Positions 17,463-24,652 of a DNA stretch of 64,000 nucleotides are shown here, piece by piece (positions within the stretch are counted from its first letter, which is position 1; every line of letters begins with the position of its first letter). Source of the stretch: Bacillus cytotoxicus (GTDB lineage: Bacteria; Bacillota; Bacilli; Bacillales; Bacillaceae_G); the NCBI RefSeq assembly GCF_023715645.1, contig NZ_JAMBOP010000022.1:1-64000 (forward strand), read 5' to 3'. The position numbers and the translations under genes were made by a program. Under the pieces are notes generated by a model. The model searched no databases, had not been told where the DNA came from, and saw nothing but the letters and a program-made list of their open reading frames with translations.

Positions 17463-17503
17463 AAATAAGAAAGCTCACTTATACAAGTAAGCTTTCTTAT
17501 TTA
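17463..17503 (+). terminator. Terminator after the acr3 fragment
   Basis: AAATAAGAAAGCT and AGCTTTCTTATTT form a long stem. It is probably the terminator of the lost second acr3. Confidence 0.65.
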
Positions 17504-17710
17504 TACTCATGTAATATTAAAATCTTAATTTCCTAATGGTTAAATAACACATGTTACATAACTAATTTAAATAGAAACACTTCTTTAGAGAAAAATAATG
17601 TAACATTCTATTTTTCATGTCCTTTCCTGACTCAAGTACAATAATTTCTATCAACCTTTGAAAATTAATCAATTTATAATTCACCTCGGCGCCGAATGAC
17701 AAAAGACATA

Positions 17711-17730
17711 TTCACCCTTACACCGAGAAA
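17711..17730 (+). repeat. Direct repeat copy 1
   Basis: TTCACCCTTACACCGAGAAA is matched at 18 of 20 positions by copy 2 at 17889-17908. A related TTCACC also starts at 17681. The pair brackets a terminator-like hairpin and a 44-bp palindrome. No coding function is apparent in 17504-17974. Confidence 0.75.
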
Positions 17731-17762
17731 GCACTACCCTAAATTTTCTTTATTTACAAACA

Positions 17763-17798
17763 AAAGGACAAACCTTATATATCATAGGATCTTGTCCT
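17763..17798 (+). terminator. Hairpin between the direct repeats
   Basis: AGGACAA and TTGTCCT pair around a longer loop with internal CCTTATA/TATCATAGG pairing, followed by ACTTTTT. This is terminator-like, but no gene upstream is evident. Confidence 0.45.
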
Positions 17799-17817
17799 AC
17801 TTTTTAAAAAAATCACT

Positions 17818-17861
17818 CGGTAAAGAAGTAGTAGTGGTATACCATTACTACTTCTTTGCCG
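17818..17861. repeat. 44-bp near-perfect palindrome
   Basis: Arms of 22 bp (CGGTAAAGAAGTAGTAGTGGTA and its partner) meet with no loop. The two mismatches would both be G-U pairs in RNA. It lies between the 20-bp direct repeats and 150 bases before the recombinase terminator. Such perfect hairpins suggest a recombination, replication-origin or transcription-end site. Confidence 0.75.
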
Positions 17862-17888
17862 AACAAACTTTTCCCTTGTTATAATGCC

Positions 17889-17908
17889 TTCACCTTTTCA
17901 CCGAGAAA
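17889..17908 (+). repeat. Direct repeat copy 2
   Basis: TTCACCTTTTCACCGAGAAA differs from copy 1 at two positions. Start-to-start distance is 178 bases. Confidence 0.75.
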
Positions 17909-17974
17909 AACTCACTCTTTGAAACTAGCATATTTCTAGATACTAAATATGACATGTCCATATTTTTGATATTA

Positions 17975-18022
17975 GAGAACAATAAAAAGCAACTTCAATA
18001 TTTGAGTTGCTTTTTATTGTTC
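17975..18022 (-). terminator. Terminator of the recombinase operon
   Basis: AGAACAATAAAAAGCAACT pairs with AGTTGCTTTTTATTGTTCT around about 10 bases. The stem overlaps the stop codon region of the downstream recombinase gene. Confidence 0.75.
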
Positions 18023-19591
18023 TAAATTTATTTTTAAAATATATTCTGTTTTCCCATTCTGATCAATTATAATTTTATCAATTAAGTAGACTAAAAATTG
18101 ACGAACTTTTTTAACATCTGTTTGTATATTAGTAAATTCTATTTGGAATGCTTGTAATACATTTTTTTCTAAAATCCTTTGATTTGAATCTACTTCTTCG
18201 ATACGTTTCACTTCTGCTTCTTTTTTTGCAATCAATTCTTCTGATTCCTTAATTTCATGCAACAAATTCACACGGTAATCAAGCATTACATCTAATAATG
18301 GATCGATTTCCGGGTCAGCTTCCACTAATCTTTTCTTCCGATTATATAACACGTCTATTTCTCTTTCCGCATCTTTAATCCAAACAAGGGAATCATTCAC
18401 CTGTTGTTTCAAGCGTTGAATTTCTTTTTGAACCCGCTTTATGTCTTTCTCTAAACCTCGCTCAATCTCATACATAAGCTCTGTTTGAGATTTTAAAATG
18501 ACTTTATCCGTAACCTCTTTCATAACACTATCAAAAACTAATGTATGCAATTCATCTGTCGGAAACCAAATCTTACATGTTTTATTTGAACACATATATT
18601 TTTTCATTCCATATTTCTTGCCGTTATCCCCCGTGGTTTCCTGATTTTTAGGTAAAAGAGGATGATCACAATTTTTACAATAAATTAAATCGCGTAGAAC
18701 ATATCCTGTTTTAAATTGTTTAGGAGGTAATTCTTTATTTCTTTTTTTCTCAAACAAATGAAAAGTAGCGAACCACTCTTCTTGAGTCATAATAGGCGGA
18801 ATGTCTTTACATTGCGCCATCTTCCACTTTGATAAATCCTCAATACTATTTCCTGATCCAGATTTTAATCTCCCAAATGTAACATATCCTGCGTAGATTG
18901 GATTGGTCAAAATTTGTTTTACCCTTTCTTTCCTCCAAACCATAGTATTCGTTTTTTCCTTTTGTTCATTTAATTTTTTTGCAATATCTGCAAATCCTTC
19001 CCCACTTTGATACAGCTGATATATCTTTAATACAATTTCTTTCTCGTCTTTCAAAATGGAGAACTTTTTTGTCTTTTCGTCCTGCTCGTACCCAAACGGA
19101 ACCGGTCCTCCCATCCACTCACCGTAGTCAGTTCTTTGTTTATATGCATCTTTTGTACGAGCACTAATTCGTTCTACTTCATAACGATTTCCGCCTTCTC
19201 TAATTAATTGGGTAATAATATCACGCTCTGTATAGAGTTCTGCTGTGCTCGTTAATATAACATCTGTGTCTGCACCCTTCATAATTAATCGGACTTGTGC
19301 ATGTTCAAATTCAGACCGCGCCAGACGATCATCTGCATACGTAATCACGAAATCATATTTCTTTTGTTCCACATCTCTTAATAACGCCATTATCTTTGGA
19401 CGTTTTATTAGTTTCTTTTTAAATGCTGATTCTCCATGGTCTACGTATTCCTTCACGATTTCACATTCATAATTTTTGATAAATTCATATACATGATGTC
19501 TTTGGGCATCGATTGTTTGACGATCGGAAGAAACCCTTGCATAAAAAGCACCCTTTTTCCCCTTCTCTAGAACATCACGGACTGTCTTCAC
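18014..19591 (-). CDS. Large serine recombinase (second of tandem pair)
   Basis: The 525-aa protein has an N-terminal resolvase domain with catalytic serine in FYARVSSDRQ (S21) and an arginine-bearing DDRLARSEFE segment. A recombinase domain (GPVPFGYEQDE...) and a zinc ribbon (CKNCDHPLLP, then YMCSNKTCKIW) follow, then a long coiled coil (about 375-490). The GTG at 19591 has GAGGT 8 bases upstream and overlaps the previous gene by 17 bases, implying translational coupling. It is likely one of the integrase/excisionase enzymes of the gerE-interrupting island; which gir gene it equals cannot be settled here. Confidence 0.9.
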   Translation of the reverse strand: MKTVRDVLEKGKKGAFYARVSSDRQTIDAQRHHVYEFIKNYECEIVKEYVDHGESAFKKKLIKRPKIMALLRDVEQKKYDFVITYADDRLARSEFEHAQVRLIMKGADTDVILTSTAELYTERDIITQLIREGGNRYEVERISARTKDAYKQRTDYGEWMGGPVPFGYEQDEKTKKFSILKDEKEIVLKIYQLYQSGEGFADIAKKLNEQKEKTNTMVWRKERVKQILTNPIYAGYVTFGRLKSGSGNSIEDLSKWKMAQCKDIPPIMTQEEWFATFHLFEKKRNKELPPKQFKTGYVLRDLIYCKNCDHPLLPKNQETTGDNGKKYGMKKYMCSNKTCKIWFPTDELHTLVFDSVMKEVTDKVILKSQTELMYEIERGLEKDIKRVQKEIQRLKQQVNDSLVWIKDAEREIDVLYNRKKRLVEADPEIDPLLDVMLDYRVNLLHEIKESEELIAKKEAEVKRIEEVDSNQRILEKNVLQAFQIEFTNIQTDVKKVRQFLVYLIDKIIIDQNGKTEYILKINLEQ

Positions 19592-21065
19592 ATGTATGCA
19601 CCTCTTGATAATGTAAAAATGGATGTTTAAAAATAATTTCATAGCTGTGCTTATCTACAACTACAGTAAAAACCAAATCTTGAAACAATTCCGCAACTTT
19701 ATAATCTGGTAAAGAATCTAATACCAATTTCTCATCAATATTATCTTTTAAATCTTTCAATATATTAGGTACTTTTTTTAATAAATTAAGCTTTAATTCT
19801 AATTCTTCCTTTTCATGTTTATGGTCCTGAAAATGCTGATAAGAACCAAGTAACTCTTTGTGCAACTTATCATTTTTCTTTTCTGTTAACCACTTTTGTA
19901 CTTTTGTGTGTACCGTCTTCTTCTTTTTATCTAAACGTTGTGCATGCGCCTGTATGATTCGTTCCATTTCTTTTACATTGTTTTTATAGTAGCGTTGAAA
20001 TAAACAATCAAAATCCTTTTCTCTCAAATTGAGAAAAAAATATTTCATTTGTTCAAACGCTTTTTGTTCAATATATTCCTTTTCAATATACAACCGATGT
20101 TCTTTGCATTGATACCCTATTAAAAATGTATCTCCTCGCCGTTTTACAACACCCTCTAAATGTTTCTTGCAATAGGAACATTGCAGGAGTCCTTCCAAAC
20201 GATACAGAATATCTTCTTTAACAAATTCTTTTTTCATTTTTGTAGAACCACGCTTATTTAATATTTGATTTAGTTTTTCTTGTGCAGCTGCCCATTGATG
20301 CGGCTCAATTGGTATTGTACCTTCTAACTGTTGCTCTTGTTGAACTCCTTTCAACCGAATACTGTACACACCCATATAAAATGAATTTTCCAGTGTACGT
20401 CTAATATCTTGCAGTGCCCAAGGTATTCCTTTTCTTTTCTTAAAACCTTTTGCATCCAAACTATCTTTTATTTGTTGCAAAGATGTACATGTATCATCCA
20501 AAAATTCATTAAAGATAAACATCACAATATCAATTTCATCTTTTATCATTTCAATTTCTTTTGTCTTTTTATTATTTTCGAAACCATACGGAAGCCGACT
20601 CACTGCTTTTCCTGCATCAAACTTACTCTGACGCATCGCATCAAACCGTTTATTAATTTGTTCACCTTCATGTTGCGCAAATCCAGCCATAATAACTTCT
20701 AAATAACGATTCATAGGTGTGTATTCCAGTACAGGTTCTCCAACAGTCGTGAAATGAACTTTTATCTGTTTCTCTTGAAGGAGTTCGTAAATTTCCATAT
20801 ATTCAATTACATTTCTTGCTAACCGATCTCTTTTATACAAAATTAAATGTTCAATTTCGTCATTTCGAATGGCTTCCAGTAAGTTTCGCAAACCTGCACG
20901 TTGATTCATATGTACAATTCGAGCTGATACATATGGATCTTCATATTCGTAATCCAGTTTCATATAGTGATTTCTGCAATATGCCTTTGCATAATATTGC
21001 TGCATTCTAACAGAGTGTTCTTGTTTTTTAGAAGAACTACGATAATAGGCGACTGTCTTTTTCAA
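19575..21065 (-). CDS. Large serine recombinase (first of tandem pair)
   Basis: The 496-aa protein starts KKTVAYYRSSSKKQ, with the catalytic serine probably S11. It has the DRLARNVIEY motif, a recombinase domain (AVSRLPYGFENNKKT) and a zinc ribbon (CSYCKKHLEG, YQCKEH). A coiled coil follows (about 345-440). The TTG start follows AAGGAAGGA by about 9 bases. It is 40 bases downstream of a 46-aa frame and overlaps the second recombinase. Tandem serine recombinases acting together are known from ccrAB of SCC elements and from the gerE element gin. Confidence 0.9.
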   Translation of the reverse strand: MKKTVAYYRSSSKKQEHSVRMQQYYAKAYCRNHYMKLDYEYEDPYVSARIVHMNQRAGLRNLLEAIRNDEIEHLILYKRDRLARNVIEYMEIYELLQEKQIKVHFTTVGEPVLEYTPMNRYLEVIMAGFAQHEGEQINKRFDAMRQSKFDAGKAVSRLPYGFENNKKTKEIEMIKDEIDIVMFIFNEFLDDTCTSLQQIKDSLDAKGFKKRKGIPWALQDIRRTLENSFYMGVYSIRLKGVQQEQQLEGTIPIEPHQWAAAQEKLNQILNKRGSTKMKKEFVKEDILYRLEGLLQCSYCKKHLEGVVKRRGDTFLIGYQCKEHRLYIEKEYIEQKAFEQMKYFFLNLREKDFDCLFQRYYKNNVKEMERIIQAHAQRLDKKKKTVHTKVQKWLTEKKNDKLHKELLGSYQHFQDHKHEKEELELKLNLLKKVPNILKDLKDNIDEKLVLDSLPDYKVAELFQDLVFTVVVDKHSYEIIFKHPFLHYQEVHTCEDSP

Positions 21066-21105
21066 TACAACCAGTCCTTCCTTTTTGTTGTGCTTACAGT
21101 GTATG

Positions 21106-21246
21106 CTAATCTAGCTTGTCCATAGAATTATTTTGTTTCATCACTTCTACTAAAAGTTCAACATATAATTGAAACCATTTTTGTGCCGCTTCAGGATCAT
21201 GAATATATGAAATAGATCTAAGTTGCAGTTTCTTTTGTATAGTCAT
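21106..21246 (-). CDS. 46-aa protein leading the recombinase operon
   Basis: A small frame starts MTIQKKLQLRSISYIHDPEA and continues with AAQKWFQLYVELLVEVMKQN. AAAGGAG lies 9 bases before the ATG. It precedes the first recombinase by 40 bases and is divergent from the XRE gene at 21292 with only 45 bases between, so their promoters must overlap each other's genes. Its size and place fit a recombination directionality factor or leader peptide, but the function is unknown. I recognise no family. Confidence 0.6.
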   Translation of the reverse strand: MTIQKKLQLRSISYIHDPEAAQKWFQLYVELLVEVMKQNNSMDKLD

Positions 21247-21291
21247 TAGATTCATCTCCTTTCAAAATAAATAAAATTGGGGGCATTAATA

Positions 21292-21630
21292 TTGATTACT
21301 CAATTAGGACAAACCATTCGCAATTTACGAAAACAAAAAGGCATTTCTCTGCAAGCTTTTGCTGAACAGATAGAAGTCTCTCCAGGATATTTAAGTAATC
21401 TTGAAACCCAAAAGACAGATACCATTTCTTTAACCTTGCTTGCAAAACTTAATGAGGAATTTGATTTATTTCCTTCACTGAATCATACAAATTCCCCTCA
21501 CCACGAACTACATTTCCGTCTAGATCGCATGTGCGAAATACTGAAAACACTACATGATACCAATCCCGAGTTAGCTCATTATTTTATTTCTCACATTGAA
21601 CAAGGATTAATATTATTTCAAAAGGAATAA
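21292..21630 (+). CDS. XRE-family repressor, copy 1
   Basis: The 112-aa protein has an N-terminal lambda-repressor-type HTH (LGQTIRNLRKQKGISLQAFA, then VSPGYLSNLE) and a C-terminal helical tail. The start is taken as TTG at 21292 with GGGGG 8 bases upstream. It is clearly paralogous to the protein at 23112-23456, with a near-identical HTH opening. It is divergent from the recombinase operon and so is its likely local regulator, in the manner of a phage or skin-type switch. Confidence 0.8.
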   Translation: MITQLGQTIRNLRKQKGISLQAFAEQIEVSPGYLSNLETQKTDTISLTLLAKLNEEFDLFPSLNHTNSPHHELHFRLDRMCEILKTLHDTNPELAHYFISHIEQGLILFQKE

Positions 21631-21665
21631 TCATGTAATGGTCATTATTCACCAAATAAATACCA

Positions 21666-21706
21666 TTTATTCATTTTAGTGAAATTAATTTATAAAAATG
21701 AATAAA
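21666..21706. repeat. AT-rich inverted repeat after XRE copy 1
   Basis: TTTATTCATTTT (21666-21677) and AAAATGAATAAA (21695-21706) are perfect inverted arms with an 18-base gap. A closely similar repeat (TTTATTCAT/ATGAATAAA) follows XRE copy 2 at 23492-23532. Confidence 0.65.
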
Positions 21707-21714
21707 TTATTATA

Positions 21715-21751
21715 AAAAAGAGAGCCTATTTTTATAAAATGGCTCTCTTTT
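21715..21751. terminator. Bidirectional terminator between converging genes
   Basis: AAAAGAGAGCC pairs with GGCTCTCTTTT. It sits between XRE copy 1 and the leftward HTH/coiled-coil gene, overlapping the latter's stop. Confidence 0.7.
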
Positions 21752-22538
21752 CCATCTTCTCCAATAGCTCTTCAATTACTTTATTGTAAAGACGTTTCAC
21801 TTGAGTAGAGCTCTTACCTGTTCGCTGATAAGTGTACTTATCATCCTTCTTTATTATCCCCAGATGTTTATCTTCTTTTGGAAATACAAGATTACAAAAC
21901 TCTTGATACACTTGCAGCATCTTCTCTTCTGTGAACCGGTATTTACGCTCAGGAAAAAGCTGTTTAAATTTTGCTTTTAATAGCCCTTGAAATGCTTTTT
22001 GATCCAAATCCTGAACTATATTCTCTTCTACGCTATCTGGTTGTTTTCTTTTTCTAATTATTACATCAAGTTTTTTCACTCTTTTTTGTAATGAATTATA
22101 TTCTCCTGTGGCTTGTTCATATGTATCTTTCATCAGTTGATTCTGTATTTTTAGTTCTTCTATCTCTTCATTCATCATTTGCAAAACCTCATATAAATAA
22201 TTAATATGCTCACTTGTTTTACTCTTTCTTCCTTCCATGTATTCAACTTCTCCTTCTTCTTTAGTATGCAATAAAGCTTGTACTTGTTGTTTTACATCAT
22301 TTACATCTTGAATAAGATGATGATATTCTTGCAAAATTTGACGTAATCCTGGACGTTTCTTATCGATAAACTCAAATAAATCTTCTTCGCGAATACTCCA
22401 TCCCTCCTTTCGATTCTCTGATGGAACTGCTGCAATTTCTAACTTCCGAAGCCAATCCGTAAATGTTTTATAACTTACCTTTATATAGTTTTCTTCTAAA
22501 ATCTTCATCGCTTCTTGAACATTAATCCACCTTGTCAT
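21732..22538 (-). CDS. HTH/coiled-coil DNA-binding protein of unknown role
   Basis: The 268-aa protein begins with a MerR/excisionase-like helix-turn-helix (TRWINVQEAMKILEENY, then SYKTFTDWLRKLEI, then a wing GWSIREEDLFEF). A long coiled coil (about 65-165) and a basic C-terminal domain (about 180-268) follow. GAGG lies 6 bases before the ATG at 22538. Such a layout suits plasmid or element maintenance proteins, or a recombination accessory factor. It is transcribed towards the recombinases but separated by XRE copy 1, which is opposite. Confidence 0.65.
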   Translation of the reverse strand: MTRWINVQEAMKILEENYIKVSYKTFTDWLRKLEIAAVPSENRKEGWSIREEDLFEFIDKKRPGLRQILQEYHHLIQDVNDVKQQVQALLHTKEEGEVEYMEGRKSKTSEHINYLYEVLQMMNEEIEELKIQNQLMKDTYEQATGEYNSLQKRVKKLDVIIRKRKQPDSVEENIVQDLDQKAFQGLLKAKFKQLFPERKYRFTEEKMLQVYQEFCNLVFPKEDKHLGIIKKDDKYTYQRTGKSSTQVKRLYNKVIEELLEKMEKRAIL

Positions 22539-22620
22539 ATTCCACCTCACCTCATATCTCTAATAATTTTATGAATGTCATATAACAGATATAACTACAC
22601 AAAAGTAATATTAAAAAATA

Positions 22621-22664
22621 AAAAATAGGATTTAGCTCCTCTTCAAGCTAAATCCTATTTACAT
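22621..22664. terminator. Terminator after the 103-aa gene
   Basis: AATAGGATTTAGCT pairs with AGCTAAATCCTATT around an 8-base loop. Confidence 0.75.
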
Positions 22665-22671
22665 AATCATA

Positions 22672-22983
22672 CTATTGTTCTCTTGTTAATTTTGATTCGT
22701 TCTTTTTTAGATCCAGGAATTTTTTATAAATAATCCCCGCTTCGTTTTCTGTGTGAACATCAAAACTCCAATACATTTCAGATTTTAACTCTTCTTCATT
22801 TATTACTATTTCATGTCCTAATTTTTCAACTACCTCTAAGACATCCTCATTCCACAATTCTTCTTTTAATGTTTGATTTAACACCAATCGAGCTACATCC
22901 ATTGCCTGAAATATAACATCTAATCCATATCCCATCCTACTTACTCCCATTACAATGTACCCGATTGCTTCTGTATCTTTCAA
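22672..22983 (-). CDS. Hypothetical protein, 103 aa
   Basis: I do not recognise this soluble acidic protein. It reads KDTEAIGYIVMGVSRMGYGL, then a helical ELWNEDVLEVVEKLGHEIV and an aromatic EMYWSFDVH. A TTG at 22983 is taken as start because AAGGAG lies 8 bases upstream; in-frame GTGs at 23001 and 22992 overlap or precede that site. It is followed directly by a terminator, so it is a single gene between the HTH/coiled-coil gene and XRE copy 2. Confidence 0.5.
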   Translation of the reverse strand: MKDTEAIGYIVMGVSRMGYGLDVIFQAMDVARLVLNQTLKEELWNEDVLEVVEKLGHEIVINEEELKSEMYWSFDVHTENEAGIIYKKFLDLKKNESKLTREQ

Positions 22984-23111
22984 AAGCTTCACTCCTTCCA
23001 CTATTTCATTTTCATAAAAGTCATTTATAAAAAGTCTGTTTTCTTTCCCTACCGCATATATTTTTAAAGATAAAATATTTGTTTTAAAAATTAATTAAGG
23101 GAGGTATTTAC

Positions 23112-23456
23112 TTGTTACAACATCTCGGGCAAACCATCCGAACATTACGAAAACACAAAGGGATTACACTAAATGACCTTGCAGCAAAATTACATGTTTC
23201 ACCTGGCTACCTCAGTAATTTAGAAACAATGAAAACTGATACTGTTTCACTTGCATTTCTAGAGCAAATACAAGAAGAACTGAACCTGTTCCCTGCTCTC
23301 ACCCAGGAAACAGATTCCTCAAACCATGAACTTGATTTTCGCTTAAAACGATTATGCCAAGTATTACAAAAAACTCATGATGAAAATCCAGTATTAGCAA
23401 ATTACTTTTTGTCCCATATCGAGAAAGGTTTAGAAATATATCAGCAATCTCAATAG
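23112..23456 (+). CDS. XRE-family repressor, copy 2
   Basis: The 114-aa paralogue of the protein at 21292 reads HLGQTIRTLRKHKGITLNDLA, then VSPGYLSNLETMKTDTVSLAF, and a tail LANYFLSHIEKGLEIYQQ. The TTG start has GGGAGG 7 bases upstream. The whole unit (XRE gene, AT-rich inverted repeat, terminator) is duplicated, which suggests that two regulators evolved from one. Targets are unknown; the shared inverted repeats are candidates. Confidence 0.8.
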   Translation: MLQHLGQTIRTLRKHKGITLNDLAAKLHVSPGYLSNLETMKTDTVSLAFLEQIQEELNLFPALTQETDSSNHELDFRLKRLCQVLQKTHDENPVLANYFLSHIEKGLEIYQQSQ

Positions 23457-23491
23457 TTTTGCTACTTTCATTTTGAACAACTTGTCTACCC

Positions 23492-23532
23492 TTTATTCAT
23501 TATTATGAATTAATTTTATAAATATGAATAAA
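23492..23532. repeat. AT-rich inverted repeat after XRE copy 2
   Basis: TTTATTCAT (23492-23500) and ATGAATAAA (23524-23532) form inverted arms, with ATGAATTAAT between them. It matches the repeat at 21666-21706. Confidence 0.6.
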
Positions 23533-23538
23533 TTCACA

Positions 23539-23578
23539 AAAAAAGGAGAACCTTTATAAAAAGAGGTTCTCTTTTTTC
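23539..23578 (+). terminator. Terminator of XRE copy 2
   Basis: AAAAGGAGAACCT pairs with AGAGGTTCTCTTTT and is followed by T's. Confidence 0.7.
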
Positions 23579-23599
23579 TAATTAAGGAGCTGAATATAC

Positions 23600-23899
23600 A
23601 TGAAAAAAGAACTGGTACAAGTAGTTGAAAGTTATATAGATTGGATACACATCCAATTTGAAGATGGTGGCAATTTTATTGGGGATGATTACATTGACTC
23701 TATTGAAGACATGTTTCAAGAAGCTGGTATTTCATACAATCAAGATGATTTAAAACAAACTATGCAAGAAATTGTTCATTCCCTGAGTAAGAAGTATGGA
23801 AGTAATAATGTTTTTTACGGATCTCCAGAACATACAATTTTGATTGGTAATCGATACGTAACAATCTATAATCAATTAATTGTGCTAATCAATCATTAA
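23600..23899 (+). CDS. Hypothetical protein, 99 aa
   Basis: I do not recognise this acidic protein. It begins MKKELVQVVESYIDWIHIQ and ends in a hydrophobic TIYNQLIVLINH. AAGGAG precedes the ATG by 10 bases. The small size, acidity and place next to repressors in a mobile island would suit an accessory or inhibitor protein, but no function can be assigned. It may be co-transcribed with the next gene 85 bases on. Confidence 0.5.
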   Translation: MKKELVQVVESYIDWIHIQFEDGGNFIGDDYIDSIEDMFQEAGISYNQDDLKQTMQEIVHSLSKKYGSNNVFYGSPEHTILIGNRYVTIYNQLIVLINH

Positions 23900-23984
23900 T
23901 TATAATGACTTCTTTATTTTCGTAAATTCATATGGGTTGATTGTTAGAATACAATTTTCTTCTTTTTTAGGAGGTACCAAGTAA

Positions 23985-24350
23985 ATGAAACTTATCACAT
24001 TAAATAACGGAATAAAAACAAAACAATATCCAGACGTTAAATCCCTTATCAATTTCTTTGAAGTAGCCAAAAACTATGGATTTCTCTTCTACACTGCAGA
24101 TTTAAAAAAGTTACCTCTAGATGAATATTTTCATATTTACCATCATTCAAGTAAAGGTAGTGGTGGGTATCAGCAAGCTTTCCCAATTCCCAGCACGTTA
24201 TACCATTCTTTAAAAATCGATCATTATTCACTCAAATGGTTAAATATCTTTTATCAATTATATTATCAAGATTCCCCTCCACCGCCTTGGCAGTGGAAGC
24301 ATTGGGATTCTTATATAGGTGAAAAGTATGTATGGATTTATAAAACTTAA
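23985..24350 (+). CDS. Hypothetical protein, 121 aa
   Basis: Unrecognised. The protein is rich in Tyr, Trp, His and Pro, with a distinctive SPPPPWQWKHWDSYIGE near the C-terminus and a KGSGGYQQAFPIP segment. AGGAGG lies 8 bases before the ATG, so translation looks real. No signal peptide or membrane segment is seen. It ends before a terminator shared with the converging 42-aa frame. Confidence 0.5.
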   Translation: MKLITLNNGIKTKQYPDVKSLINFFEVAKNYGFLFYTADLKKLPLDEYFHIYHHSSKGSGGYQQAFPIPSTLYHSLKIDHYSLKWLNIFYQLYYQDSPPPPWQWKHWDSYIGEKYVWIYKT

Positions 24351-24388
24351 TAACCATTTCTACTATGATGCTATTCTCTTCAGCAAAA

Positions 24389-24419
24389 TAAAAAAACTCC
24401 TGATTAACTAGGAGTTTTT
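24389..24419. terminator. Bidirectional terminator
   Basis: AAAAAACTCCT pairs with AGGAGTTTTTT around GATTAACT. It overlaps the 3' end of the 42-aa frame. Confidence 0.75.
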
Positions 24420-24532
24420 TTGTCTTGCTGCTTGATAAAATACATTTTTAAAGCTTCTAGAAACGCTTCTTCAATTTTTATCGTACCGTATATTTCATTG
24501 CCTAGTTTAAGTGGTGAAATTTTTGAATTCAT
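24404..24532 (-). CDS. Small 42-aa protein
   Basis: The frame reads MNSKISPLKLGNEIYGTIKI, then EEAFLEALKMYFIKQQ, and ends KTPS. TGAGGTGATT lies just upstream and a good terminator follows. It is hydrophilic with an amphipathic helix. No family is recognised; short helical proteins of this kind occur in Bacillus plasmids and elements. Confidence 0.5.
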   Translation of the reverse strand: MNSKISPLKLGNEIYGTIKIEEAFLEALKMYFIKQQDKKTPS

Positions 24533-24652
24533 TTCTAATCACCTCATTACCAATATATGAATACTGGTTAATGGGACTACCCCTATTTATTAGAAAATAA
24601 GGTTTCAATTCTACACATCAAATTCACCTAAAATAATTATCTATTTACGTAT

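Noticed and set aside
17696-17884. 62-codon frame on the + strand
   Set aside because: It spans the 44-bp palindrome and a terminator-like hairpin, so the frame is a by-product of the repeats.
18014-21065. Prophage or phage integrase module
   Set aside because: No phage structural, lysis or packaging genes are in the 26.9 kb; a non-phage element fits better.
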